Positions 43,173 through 51,490 of a stretch of DNA of 64,000 nt are shown here, one piece after another. A program made the position numbers and the translations under genes. Source of the stretch: Streptomyces chattanoogensis. GTDB taxonomy: Bacteria; Actinomycetota; Actinomycetes; Streptomycetales; Streptomycetaceae. Under the pieces are notes generated by a model. It saw nothing but the letters and a program-made list of their open reading frames with translations, did not search any database and was not told the DNA's origin. Position 1 is the stretch's first letter. Each line of letters begins with the position of its first letter. The stretch lies in contig NZ_LGKG01000002.1 of assembly GCF_001294335.1 (NCBI RefSeq), positions 62,001 to 126,000 of the forward strand, given 5' to 3'.

Positions 43173-43937
43173 ATGTCCGTTCTCACTCAGGAACACGACC
43201 GTACTTCCATCGAAAAGTCGGTGGAGAATCTGGCCGCATCGGTGCACAAGAGCGAGGCGCTGAACAACGATTTCTATGACCGGTGGATGGGCGGGCCGCT
43301 GTCCTTCGGCGAGGTCAGCGTGTTCGCCGAGCAGTACCTGGCACGCACCGTGAACACCAGCGTCATGGTGGCTCTGTCCGTACTCAACACGGAAGACCTC
43401 GACGCACGTGTGGAGTGCGTCAAGAACCTGTACTCCGAGTACGGAAACGGTGATCCGTCCAAGGCTCACCTGGTTCTGCTGGAATCCTTCCTCGCCGACC
43501 TGCTGACGCGCCTGAAGGGCGAACAGGTCACTGCGGCGGAGGTCCGCGCTGTCCCTGCTCTCCCCACGACAACGGCCTTCAGCTCCGGGCAGCGTGCGCT
43601 GTTCGAGTCCGATGACCAGCGCACGGTACAAGGCGCTCTGCTGGCGCAGGAAAATCTGGCCTACTCGATGCTCACGCGGCTCTACGAGGGCGTGCGCAAC
43701 TACAAGAGCGTCTACGCGACCGACGACGAATTCCACGAGGCATGTGAGTACTTCTACGTGCACATCGGCGAGGCCGAGAAGGACCACAAGATCCAGGCGG
43801 CGATTTCAGCGGCCGCGGTCTGCCGTGACGAGGACGACCTGGCGGTGGTCACCGAGGGCTTCACGCGGTTTGTGGACCTTACCGCCGACTACTGGCGCGG
43901 TGTTGCCGCAGAGATGACACGGCGGAAGACGGCCTGA
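43173..43937 (+). CDS. Haem-oxygenase-like diiron oxidase (HDO), iron-containing redox enzyme family
   Basis: The 254-aa product is an all-helical protein of the TenA/haem-oxygenase-like fold. Plausible metal ligands follow the HDO order: Glu89 and His99 (NLYSEYGNGDPSKAHLVLLE), Glu160 (LLAQENLAYSMLTRLYEG), and His197 with Asp204/His205 (YFYVHIGEAEKDHKIQ). HDO enzymes use a labile diiron centre for N-oxygenation, C-C or C-N cleavage, or decarboxylation. It is the first gene of the rightward set that leads to LanB and LanC. It may oxidise the peptide or make a small-molecule cap; neither is shown. Confidence 0.75.
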   Translation: MSVLTQEHDRTSIEKSVENLAASVHKSEALNNDFYDRWMGGPLSFGEVSVFAEQYLARTVNTSVMVALSVLNTEDLDARVECVKNLYSEYGNGDPSKAHLVLLESFLADLLTRLKGEQVTAAEVRAVPALPTTTAFSSGQRALFESDDQRTVQGALLAQENLAYSMLTRLYEGVRNYKSVYATDDEFHEACEYFYVHIGEAEKDHKIQAAISAAAVCRDEDDLAVVTEGFTRFVDLTADYWRGVAAEMTRRKTA

Positions 43938-43977
43938 CGGTCAACTTCGCCGGACGGCTGGAGAATTCGGAGCGACG

Positions 43978-44922
43978 TTGAAGGTCGACAAGGTGCATCG
44001 CAGCAGAAGGCTTGCCCCCTTACTCGTACTGGCCCAGATCAGCAGTCTGCAGGTGGGGGCGGCCGTGGCCAAGGGAGCCTATGCCGAGGTCGGGGCCACC
44101 GCATTGGCCGGTATGCGTCTGCTGTTCTCCGCCGTCATCATGTGGGCGCTCGTCCGCCCGAACCTGCGCGCGGTCGCGGCACACAAGTGGCGTGCCGCGG
44201 CCGCGCTCGGGGTGGTTTTCGCCGGAATGAACGTCGCATACTTCACGGCGATCACCTACCTGCCCATAGGCATCGCCTCGACGGTGGAGCTGCTCGGTCC
44301 GCTGGCAGTGGCGCTCGCCATGTCCCGGCACATGACGGACGCCGTCTGCGCATTGGCGGCGGTGGCGGGAGTAGTGCTGCTTGCCGCTCCTGGAGCATCG
44401 CTGCCGGTGGCAGGCCTGCTGCTGGGAGGGCTGGCAGCCGCCTGCCGGGCCTCCTACGTGCTTCTGAACCGCACAGTGGGACGTCTTTTCGATGACTGGA
44501 GCGGTCTCACCATCGCGCTGACCATTGGCGCCTGCCTGCTTGTCCCGGTGGCAGCGGTGACACAGGGCGCCGCCGTCGTGCGCCATCCGGCGGTGCTGGG
44601 CACCGGGCTTCTCGTGGCGCTGCTCTCATCGCTCATTCCGTACTCGCTGGACATGACCGCACTGCGCCGCATGGACGCACGTGCCTTCGGGATTCTGCTC
44701 TCACTGAGCCCTGCGGTGGGCGCCGGTGTCGGGTTCGCGCTGCTGCACGAGCACATCACCGTGCAGCAGGGCTGTGCGATCGCCCTGATCGTCGCTGCCA
44801 GTGCCTGGTCGGTCCGAGCCGCCGGCCGCCGGCCGGAGCGTCGGGACCGCAGGGGCGCCCCCGCACGGCCCGACGGGGCTGTCTCGCAGCCTCGAGCGGG
44901 ACAGACAGGCTCGGTGGAGTAA
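43978..44922 (+). CDS. EamA/DMT-superfamily transporter (RhtA-like)
   Basis: The 314-aa product starts at TTG 43978, after CGGAG. Ten hydrophobic segments are visible in two EamA repeats, for example LVLAQISSLQVGAAVAKGAY, AAALGVVFAGMNVAYFTAIT and GLLVALLSSLIPYSLDMTAL, with the ELLGPL and SLSPAVGAGVG signatures. A short charged tail is cytoplasmic. Such carriers export amino acids or metabolites. With no LanT or ABC immunity genes in sight, this is the only candidate exporter within the lanthipeptide set. Confidence 0.88.
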   Translation: MKVDKVHRSRRLAPLLVLAQISSLQVGAAVAKGAYAEVGATALAGMRLLFSAVIMWALVRPNLRAVAAHKWRAAAALGVVFAGMNVAYFTAITYLPIGIASTVELLGPLAVALAMSRHMTDAVCALAAVAGVVLLAAPGASLPVAGLLLGGLAAACRASYVLLNRTVGRLFDDWSGLTIALTIGACLLVPVAAVTQGAAVVRHPAVLGTGLLVALLSSLIPYSLDMTALRRMDARAFGILLSLSPAVGAGVGFALLHEHITVQQGCAIALIVAASAWSVRAAGRRPERRDRRGAPARPDGAVSQPRAGQTGSVE

Positions 44923-44960
44923 CAACAGGAAACTATCGGGTGTGTGGCAAGGGAGATGGC

Positions 44961-45539
44961 ATGGATGTCACCACGGCAATGCTGACCCGCCGAAGCGAGC
45001 AGCTGTTGCTCGATCCGGCGCCCGACGACAACGAGTTCACCTATCTGTTGAAGGTGGCAGCCGCCGCACCGGACCACGGACGCCTGCGTCCCTGGCGTTG
45101 GGTGCTGGTACGGGGCGATGATCGCGATGCCTTGGGCGCCTGCTTCGCCGAGGAAGCCCAGGAGGGCAGGCAGGCTCAGGTCACCTCCAAGGTGCAGCGG
45201 GCCCCCTTGCTCGCCTCCTTGGTCTTCTCCCCCGTCCAGGGGCACAAGGTGCCCGAGTGGGAACAACTTGCCGCGACGAGTGGGATGGCCCACGCCTTGA
45301 TGCTGCTCCTGCACGCCCGGGGCTTCGGCAGCATCTGGCGCACGGGCACACTGGTGCACTCCCCGCGGGCCCGCCGGCTTCTGGACCTCGCGGACGGCGA
45401 GGACCTCCTGGGCTGGCTCTATATCGGTACCCCGGTGCCTGACGCCGCCAGGAAGCGTCGCGAGCTGTGCGACGTCTCGGGCCGGCTCACCACCTTGTCC
45501 GCTCTGACCAGCGCGGGATCCGGCAGCGGGCGGATGTAA
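44961..45539 (+). CDS. Nitroreductase-family flavoprotein
   Basis: The 192-aa product starts at ATG 44961, after GGGAG. The FMN-binding N-terminus shows AMLTRRSEQLLLDPAPDDNE and KVAAAAPDHGRLRPWRWVLV (the RRS and AP-x-H/G-x-L-x-PW signatures). The C-terminal LLLHARGFGSIWRTGTLVHS and GWLYIGTPVP complete the fold. Members reduce nitro groups or enones, or oxidise azolines as in thiazole RiPPs. With an upstream HDO and downstream LanB and LanC, a redox step in peptide maturation is conceivable. Confidence 0.85.
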   Translation: MDVTTAMLTRRSEQLLLDPAPDDNEFTYLLKVAAAAPDHGRLRPWRWVLVRGDDRDALGACFAEEAQEGRQAQVTSKVQRAPLLASLVFSPVQGHKVPEWEQLAATSGMAHALMLLLHARGFGSIWRTGTLVHSPRARRLLDLADGEDLLGWLYIGTPVPDAARKRRELCDVSGRLTTLSALTSAGSGSGRM

Positions 45540-45578
45540 CGGTTGTCCTGAAGTAGACAATTACATCAGGCTGGCTCC

Positions 45579-45797
45579 ATGCTTCCCGAATTAACGGACG
45601 CCACCCCGGAACTGTGCCCTGTCTGCGCGACCGTGCTCGGAGGCGGTGCAGCATGGATCCTGCTGTCCCGCCATCTCACGTCCAAGGGTGAGATCGAGTA
45701 CTGCCTGTCCACCTGCGGGTGCCTGGTCGTCCTGCTCAATGGAGCACTGCTCAAGGCCGCCCCGGGGCGATCCGCCGTGCACTCATCGGGTGCGTGA
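45579..45797 (+). CDS. Small Cys-rich protein, 72 aa, unknown
   Basis: The frame starts at ATG 45579, 39 nt after the nitroreductase stop (MLPELTDATPELCPVCATVL). It has a CxxC pair (Cys13, Cys16) and a second cluster, Cys42, Cys46 and Cys48 (YCLSTCGCLVVLLNGALL), which could form a zinc site. A hydrophobic stretch lies on each side. The ribosome site is weak. It may be an accessory protein of the locus or a second peptide substrate; I recognise no family. Confidence 0.55.
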   Translation: MLPELTDATPELCPVCATVLGGGAAWILLSRHLTSKGEIEYCLSTCGCLVVLLNGALLKAAPGRSAVHSSGA

Positions 45798-45861
45798 GCG
45801 GGGAATTTTGCGACCCACTCAGACTTTCCCCTCCGTCGCTATTCGCACCTCGGCGAGCGCC

Positions 45862-45890
45862 TTGACCGCCCGGAATTCTTCACTTAGCGT
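45862..45890 (+). promoter_or_regulatory. Candidate promoter of the lanthipeptide precursor
   Basis: TTGACC (45862-45867), a 17-nt spacer and TAGCGT (45885-45890). It lies 114 nt upstream of the precursor ATG and shares the TTGAC-17-TAGC form with the site at 40936-40964. Confidence 0.5.
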
Positions 45891-45912
45891 CCTACCGTCC
45901 GATCGCCGAATA

Positions 45913-45957
45913 CGAATTCCTCTGGCAACACCATGCGCAGCACCACAGAGGAATTCG
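45913..45957 (+). promoter_or_regulatory. Leader hairpin in front of lanA
   Basis: CGAATTCCTCTG (45913-45924) and CAGAGGAATTCG (45946-45957) are perfect 12-bp inverted arms around a 21-nt loop. The hairpin would form in the 5' untranslated RNA, about 46 nt before the precursor ATG. It could be an operator, a stabilising stem or an attenuator. Confidence 0.6.
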
Positions 45958-46003
45958 GCATCAGCGAACTCGAAGCCGAAAACGCTCATATGGGAGGTCA
46001 GAC

Positions 46004-46141
46004 ATGCACGATGTCACCACCGAGGATGAGTTCGACCTCGATCTGGATGTGGAGATCGTGAAGCACCGGACCGACATATCGGAGACCGCGGCGGTCACCG
46101 GAACCTGCTGGGTCACGTGCCCGATGTGTCTGCAGCAGTGA
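46004..46141 (+). CDS. lanA: Class I lanthipeptide precursor peptide
   Basis: The 45-aa peptide starts at ATG 46004, with a strong GGGAGGT site 5 nt upstream. The acidic leader (MHDVTTEDEFDLDLDVEIVK) contains FDLD, the form of the FNLD box that LanB enzymes recognise. The C-terminal part reads VTGTCWVTCPMCLQQ: Thr32, Thr34 and Thr38 with Cys35, Cys39 and Cys42. Up to three (methyl)lanthionines are possible, and adjacent pairs such as TC would force overlapping rings. Only Ser26 and Thr23/Thr28 lie further upstream, so the core is very short for this class. It lies directly upstream of lanB, with an inverted repeat before it. I know of no described lantibiotic with this core. Confidence 0.85.
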   Translation: MHDVTTEDEFDLDLDVEIVKHRTDISETAAVTGTCWVTCPMCLQQ

Positions 46142-46224
46142 TGTAGCAGCAGTGCCGGGTGGCGCATGCGGCCCCACCCGGCACTGCGGCCGACCGAACG
46201 GAATGAATTCCCGGATGCGAAAGA

Positions 46225-49200
46225 ATGGGGTTCCCTGTGGTGACCCAGGACGACAAGGATTCGGAATTCACGTGTTCCGGACCGGTCCTGTTGCGTGCCG
46301 CCGCATTGCCCTCGCCCTCGGCACGCGATGCATATCCGGGAGCCTCGGCGGAAGCTGCCGCTCCGTGGCCGGTCCGCGGCGCGGACGACGATTCAGGGAT
46401 GCGGGCCTACATAGCCGGCCTGGCGTCCGTACCCGCATTCATGGATGCCGTGTCTCTTGCCAGTCCCAGCCTCGCCGACGATGCGCGGCGCATAAGGGAA
46501 GGCCATCCGGTGCGGTCCAAGGTACTGCGGCGGGCGACTGCCGCGCTGACCAAGTACCACCTGCGCATGGTCCAGCGGCCCACTCCGTTCGGGTTGTTCG
46601 CCGGTGTCGCCCTCGCCGAGCTCGGCGCCCGTCCCGGTCTGGACGTCGGACGTGACCACCGCAGCGTGAGCCGGCCGGACGCCGCCTGGCTGCACACGGT
46701 CCTCGAAACGCTCCTGACCGTGCGGCCGGTGCTTCGGCGCACGCGTCTGGTGGCCAACACCCTGCACACCGTGCGCGATGGCCGGCTCGTCCTCGTCGAT
46801 GTCCACACCAGCTCCGGCAGCGAGGAACTGGCTCCCTCTGTCCGTTGCACCTCGGTGGTCCGCGTGATCATGAGAGCGGCGCGCGAGCCCGTGGCCTGGA
46901 ACGATCTGCTGCGAGAGATAGGTGACCGGTTCCCGCACGCCACCGGCGAAATTGTCGAGCGGTGCTTCGAGCAGCTCGTCAAGGGTCACTTTCTGCTCAC
47001 CGACCTCGCGCCGCCGCCCGACTGCGGCACCCCTCTCCCCCACGTCTTGCACCGGCTCGAGGGACTCGACCACCCACTGGTCGACGAACTTCGCGGGATC
47101 CAGGGGTCGTTGTCCGCACTCGACTCGGCGTCGACGGCGCATCGCCATGCCGCACTGACCACGGCCACGGACCGCATGAAGGCTGTCGCCACAGCCGACC
47201 ACCTCCTCCAGGCCGACCTGGCCTTCGACGCTCGTCTCACCCTTCCTGTCGACGTCGGGGACGAGGCGGCACGTGCTGCCACCGCCTTGTGGCGGATCGC
47301 CCCCAGCTCCCCTGGCAGCGAGTGGATGCGTGCGTACCACGCGCGTTTCCTCGAGCGGTACGGAACGGGACGGCCGGTCCCCGTACTGGAGCTGCTGGAC
47401 GACGCGCGCGGCCTCGGACTGCCGGACGTCGCGGAGGAGAGCCACGGCTGCCGGAAAACTGCCTCCGGTGATCGGGGCCGGGATCGGGAACGGGGTGAGG
47501 TACGGGACCGGGATGGGGACCGGGATCCGGCTCGGGACCGACTGCTCGGCGAACTGCTCTGGGACGCCATGCACCGGGGCGCAGACGAGATCGTCCTCGA
47601 TGACCGGATCATCGGTCAGTTGCCCCACGAGGGGCGCGGGCGAGCCCCGTCGTCCGCTGACATGGGCGCCGAAGTGGTGGCGGAGAGCTGGGAGTCACTG
47701 TGTGCCGGTGACTTCCGCCTGGTACTGGGGCTGAGCCCGGTCTCTCCGCTGGCCACGGCGTCCTTCGGGCGCTTTGCTCCCGCGCTCGGGGAGTCGGCGA
47801 CGGCCCGTGTCCAGCGCCTGGTCGAGCGGGGCCGAGCGGCTGCCGATGGCAGCGAACTGCCGGTCACGGTCGCGTTCCGCCCCACCGTGGCACGCACTGC
47901 CAATGTCACTGCCGTTCCCCAGTGGCTGGCGCACCGGATCCCCCTCGGAGTGGGTCCCGCCTCGGCGGCAACCACACAGGACCTGTGTCTGGACAACCTG
48001 GCAGTCCGAGCAACCATGGATCGTCTGGAGCTCGAGCACACGCTCACCGGGCAGCGGCTACGCCCCTTGTCGTACTCCATGCTCAACCCTCTCAGCGGAC
48101 ACTTCCCGCATGTGGCGCGGTTCCTGACCGAGTTGGGCAGACAGCACGAGCAGTCCTACGGGGCCTGGAGCTGGGGGTCTTGGGCGACGGCGCCCGCACT
48201 GCCCCGGGTCAGGTACGGCCGGTCCGTGCTGTGCCCCGCACACTGGACACCGGACGCAGCACTGTCCGCCGCGGCAGTCGGACGCGACGACGCAGCGTGG
48301 GCCCCTCAGGTACATCAGTGGCAGCAGCGACGGCGCGTTCCACGGAACGTTCTGCTCTGCAGGGGCGACCACCGCATTGCAGTGGACCTCGACAACCCGC
48401 TGCATCTCATGCTCTTCCGCGACGAGCTGCGCCGTATGCCCGGACTCAAGGTGATGGAGCGCTTCGGCGGGGCTGCGTCGAACGACTGGTTCCGTGGCCC
48501 GGACGGGCCGCATGCCTGCGAACTCGTCTTCCCCGTCTTCAGACGCACCGGCGCTCGGCGGCATGCGACACCACGCAGCGGACCGGACCTCGACGACACC
48601 ACGGCCACCGCGCGCAAGGCAACACAGGGCATGCACGGCACACCGGGCGCCGCGCCCCGCCACCTGCCTGGCGGACAATGGCTGTACGCGAAGCTCTATG
48701 TGCCCGAACACCATCAGCCTGCGGTACTCGCCCGCCATCTCGGCCGGCTCACCGGCCCGGCTCTGGCCTCCATCGCCGGAATCGACACCTGGTTCTTTCT
48801 CCGCTACGCCGACCCGGCCCCCCATCTGCGACTGCGGTTCCACGGCAAACCCGAGGCGCTGTGGTCGGAACTGCTGCCCGCGCTGCGGACGTGGACGGAG
48901 GAACTGACCGACGCTGGGCTCCTGTCGCGCCTCACTCTGGACACATACGAGCCTGAGGTCCACCGATACGGCGGGCCGGCGGCCCTCGCTCACGCCGAAC
49001 ACTTCTTCCACGCCGACAGCATCGTGGTGCTGGGCCAGCTCTCCCAGCCACTGCATCGGCGGGCGGAACTGCGCCCCGTCTCACTGGCCGCACTGGGCAT
49101 CCTCGACATCCTGTCCCATCTGTGCACGGCCTCCGAAGCGCTGCAGCTCCTCGGCGGCGAGCCGGTCCTGGCCCTGCGCGGCACGGTGCAGCGGTCCGAG

Positions 49201-49488
49201 AAACAGGCACTGAGCGCGCTGCTCGACGAGCGCGGCAGGGCTCAACCGCCGGCCATCGGCACCGGTTGGGAGGCACGCCGGACGGCTCTCCGCGGGCTTC
49301 GTGACGCCTTGCGCCGCCGTGCCGTGGGCGAGGGAGGGTCGGCAGGTCTGCCGGCGGTTGCGCAGAGCCTCGCCCACATGCACTGCAACCGGTTCCTCGG
49401 CCTCGACAGGGATGCGGAAATGCTCGCCCATGCGACAGCCCGCGAGGCGCTTGCCCTGCGGCTCAACAGAATGCGACACGGCCGATGA
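46225..49488 (+). CDS. lanB: Lantibiotic dehydratase LanB (full length)
   Basis: The 1087-aa product starts at ATG 46225, or at GTG 46240. LanB glutamylates Ser/Thr of the precursor using Glu-tRNA and then eliminates glutamate to give Dha/Dhb. The N-terminal glutamylation domain (to ~800) contains VLRRATAALTKYHLRMVQRP, TPFGLFAGVALAELG and the late LRPLSYSMLNPLSGHFPHVA. The C-terminal elimination domain (~810-1085, SpaB_C) has GQWLYAKLYVPEHHQPAVLA, DTWFFLRYADPAPHLRLRFH and DTYEPEVHRYGGPAALAHAE. Both halves are in one chain, as in nisin-type rather than split thiopeptide-type enzymes. A charged insertion encoded by repeats (GRDRERGEVRDRDGDRDPAR, ~415-434) is unusual. Its stop overlaps lanC by 4 nt (ATGA). 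Confidence 0.93.
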   Translation: MGFPVVTQDDKDSEFTCSGPVLLRAAALPSPSARDAYPGASAEAAAPWPVRGADDDSGMRAYIAGLASVPAFMDAVSLASPSLADDARRIREGHPVRSKVLRRATAALTKYHLRMVQRPTPFGLFAGVALAELGARPGLDVGRDHRSVSRPDAAWLHTVLETLLTVRPVLRRTRLVANTLHTVRDGRLVLVDVHTSSGSEELAPSVRCTSVVRVIMRAAREPVAWNDLLREIGDRFPHATGEIVERCFEQLVKGHFLLTDLAPPPDCGTPLPHVLHRLEGLDHPLVDELRGIQGSLSALDSASTAHRHAALTTATDRMKAVATADHLLQADLAFDARLTLPVDVGDEAARAATALWRIAPSSPGSEWMRAYHARFLERYGTGRPVPVLELLDDARGLGLPDVAEESHGCRKTASGDRGRDRERGEVRDRDGDRDPARDRLLGELLWDAMHRGADEIVLDDRIIGQLPHEGRGRAPSSADMGAEVVAESWESLCAGDFRLVLGLSPVSPLATASFGRFAPALGESATARVQRLVERGRAAADGSELPVTVAFRPTVARTANVTAVPQWLAHRIPLGVGPASAATTQDLCLDNLAVRATMDRLELEHTLTGQRLRPLSYSMLNPLSGHFPHVARFLTELGRQHEQSYGAWSWGSWATAPALPRVRYGRSVLCPAHWTPDAALSAAAVGRDDAAWAPQVHQWQQRRRVPRNVLLCRGDHRIAVDLDNPLHLMLFRDELRRMPGLKVMERFGGAASNDWFRGPDGPHACELVFPVFRRTGARRHATPRSGPDLDDTTATARKATQGMHGTPGAAPRHLPGGQWLYAKLYVPEHHQPAVLARHLGRLTGPALASIAGIDTWFFLRYADPAPHLRLRFHGKPEALWSELLPALRTWTEELTDAGLLSRLTLDTYEPEVHRYGGPAALAHAEHFFHADSIVVLGQLSQPLHRRAELRPVSLAALGILDILSHLCTASEALQLLGGEPVLALRGTVQRSEKQALSALLDERGRAQPPAIGTGWEARRTALRGLRDALRRRAVGEGGSAGLPAVAQSLAHMHCNRFLGLDRDAEMLAHATAREALALRLNRMRHGR

Positions 49489-50900
49489 AGCACACGCGGA
49501 CGGTGAAGCACACCCCGTTGCAGGCCGGCAACGGACCGAGCAGCTCCGCCGATCTCGCAGACACCGGCCTTGACGGCCAAGTGCTGTACGCGGTCCACGC
49601 GGTCGCCGAGCGGCTGCGTACACCGGAGGACGTCGCACGTCGCACCCGGCAGGCACGTGAGCAGCTCCCCGCGCACGTCCCCCTGCCGCCGTGGCAGCCC
49701 GCACAACTGTGGCTCGGGCACACCGGGATCGCCCTGCTCTACACCCGCCTGGCCCATGACGACAGCACGTGGGCCAGGACAGCACACGCCCACCTGTCGG
49801 CGGCGCTCGCCTCCGCGAGTGAGGACACCATCGGAGACCTCCTGCTGTCGGCCTCTCTCCATGCCCAGGCACATGACGGATACTCTCGCCTGCTGCAGCG
49901 CGCCGCCCCGGTGCATGCCTCCGCGGTACGGGCTTCGCTCGACGCACTCACCACGCACCTGCGCACCAAAGGACCCGGCCTCGCCTACCCGGAATACGAT
50001 CTCCTCTACGGCCTGACCAGCGCAGGACGCCGTCTGATGACCGGCGCCGCCATCGGCAGCGGAGAGTGCGCAGCCGTCTTGCATGACGTCCTGCGCTTCC
50101 TGACCTCGATGGCACGTCCCGTACAGGCACACGGGAGCACGGTCCCGGGCTGGTGGAGCGACCCGGAGCTGCCGCTGGTCCCGGAAGCGGACAAGGCAGC
50201 CTATCCGCGCGGGGACTTCAACCTCGGTATCGCCCACGGCATCTGCGGCCCCCTGTCGCTCCTTGCCGTGGCGCACCAGGCCGGATACCGCGTCCCTCAC
50301 ATGCAGGACGCCCTGCGCGCCATGGCCGACTGGGTGCTGAGCAAGCGCCTCACCGATGAGCGGGGCGTGCACTGGCCGGGCCGCGTGGCGTTCGAGGAAG
50401 AGACCGGCCGCATCCCACCCGCTGCGATGCCGTCCCGCCCCCGGACCGGCTGGTGTTACGGGACTGCGGGAGTGGCGCGATCCCTCTATCTGGCCGGGCG
50501 GGCACTGAACGCACCGACGCTGACAGAGGCCGCTGTGGAGGCAATGCGGTCCCTCTTCCGCGGGCCGTACGGACGAACGGAGATGCCGGACGCCACGTTC
50601 TGCCACGGGCGAGCCGGGATCCTCCAGGCAGCCGTGCGCATGGCGTCGGACACCGGGGACCCAGAACTGTGGCAAGCCGCCGGTCGGCTGGCCCACGAAC
50701 TTGCCCAGGACTTCGACCCCAAGACCGCGTTCGGCTACCGCTTCCCTCTGCTTCCGACCCCAGGCGCCCCCGGAGTCGATGAGCCCGGGCTGCTGCAGGG
50801 CGCCGCGGGAGTGGCGCTGGCGCTGATCTCCTATGCCGATGCCAGGCGCGGCAACCTCCCGGACACCTGCACCTGGGACACGGCTCTCCTCATGGGCTGA
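49485..50900 (+). CDS. lanC: Lanthionine cyclase LanC
   Basis: The 471-aa product is translated from ATG 49485, overlapping the lanB stop. LanC binds zinc to activate Cys thiols that add to Dha/Dhb. The zinc ligands are present: Cys324 in TGWCYGTAGVARSLYLAGRA and the Cys373-His374 pair in DATFCHGRAGILQAAVRMAS. The GIAHGICGPLSLLAVAHQAG segment has the catalytic-loop His of the family. The double alpha-toroid GxxG repeats are also seen (LWLGHTGIALLYTRLA; LQGAAGVALALISYAD). Together with LanB and the precursor it forms a complete class I lanthionine-forming set. No protease or ABC transporter follows. Confidence 0.93.
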   Translation: MKHTRTVKHTPLQAGNGPSSSADLADTGLDGQVLYAVHAVAERLRTPEDVARRTRQAREQLPAHVPLPPWQPAQLWLGHTGIALLYTRLAHDDSTWARTAHAHLSAALASASEDTIGDLLLSASLHAQAHDGYSRLLQRAAPVHASAVRASLDALTTHLRTKGPGLAYPEYDLLYGLTSAGRRLMTGAAIGSGECAAVLHDVLRFLTSMARPVQAHGSTVPGWWSDPELPLVPEADKAAYPRGDFNLGIAHGICGPLSLLAVAHQAGYRVPHMQDALRAMADWVLSKRLTDERGVHWPGRVAFEEETGRIPPAAMPSRPRTGWCYGTAGVARSLYLAGRALNAPTLTEAAVEAMRSLFRGPYGRTEMPDATFCHGRAGILQAAVRMASDTGDPELWQAAGRLAHELAQDFDPKTAFGYRFPLLPTPGAPGVDEPGLLQGAAGVALALISYADARRGNLPDTCTWDTALLMG

Positions 50901-51013
50901 GGACGAGGAATGCCTGTACGGAACGATGCACCACCGACGCCATGCCGGCCGGTTGCCGTCACCTCTCCACAGTCAAGAGGGAACCTGGGCGCTCATGGCT
51001 CAGCACCTCCACG

Positions 51014-51490
51014 TCACGACTGGCCAGAGTCCGCGAGACGCTCGGTCGTTCCGCCGAAGGGCAGGAACGTGGTCCTGGTGGCAAGGAGCCACCTGCCGTC
51101 GACGTTGCGGAAGGTGTCCTCGTAGTGCCCCACGTTCGCGGGAAGCCTGACGGGCACCATGCCGCCTGCGTAGCCGTCGACCCGGTACGTCGCGAAGTAC
51201 GTCGTTGCGGTGGCGGCGGTTGGCGAGTCCACGGTGACCAGGATGTTCGTGCACATGCGGCGGGACAGACGGTCTGCGGGCCGGGACCCGAAGTAGGCAC
51301 GCAGAGCGTCGCGGCCCTCTATACGACGATCGTCGGCGGGCCATTCCCAGACCCCGTCCGGCGTGAACAGGTCCGCCACCGAGCTCGGGTCGCCCAGGTC
51401 GAGCCGACGGACGAACTCGATGATCAGCCGCTCACAGGCCCGCTCGGCAACCAGACGTTCCATGGGATCAAGAGTGTCAGCAACCATCAT
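51014..51490 (-). CDS. SnoaL-like/NTF2-fold protein
   Basis: The 158-aa product is read from ATG 51490 (a TTG and another ATG adjoin). It shows the NTF2 cone fold: LVAERACERLIIEFVRRLDL, DPSSVADLFTPDGVWEWPAD, IEGRDALRAYFGSRPADRLS and the final strands YEDTFRNVDGRWLLATRTTF. SnoaL-like proteins can be cyclases, isomerases, hydroxylase-like or non-catalytic. It converges on lanC with a 113-nt gap and may lie outside the cluster. Confidence 0.85.
   Translation of the reverse strand: MMVADTLDPMERLVAERACERLIIEFVRRLDLGDPSSVADLFTPDGVWEWPADDRRIEGRDALRAYFGSRPADRLSRRMCTNILVTVDSPTAATATTYFATYRVDGYAGGMVPVRLPANVGHYEDTFRNVDGRWLLATRTTFLPFGGTTERLADSGQS

Noticed and set aside
45933..46061. Overlapping small frame MRSTTEEFGISELEAENAHM... 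as an alternative RiPP precursor
   Set aside because: It looks leader-like at first but has no ribosome site, begins inside the hairpin loop, and its C-terminal part is the shifted lanA sequence without a sensible core. The frame at 46004 has a strong site and a Thr/Cys core.
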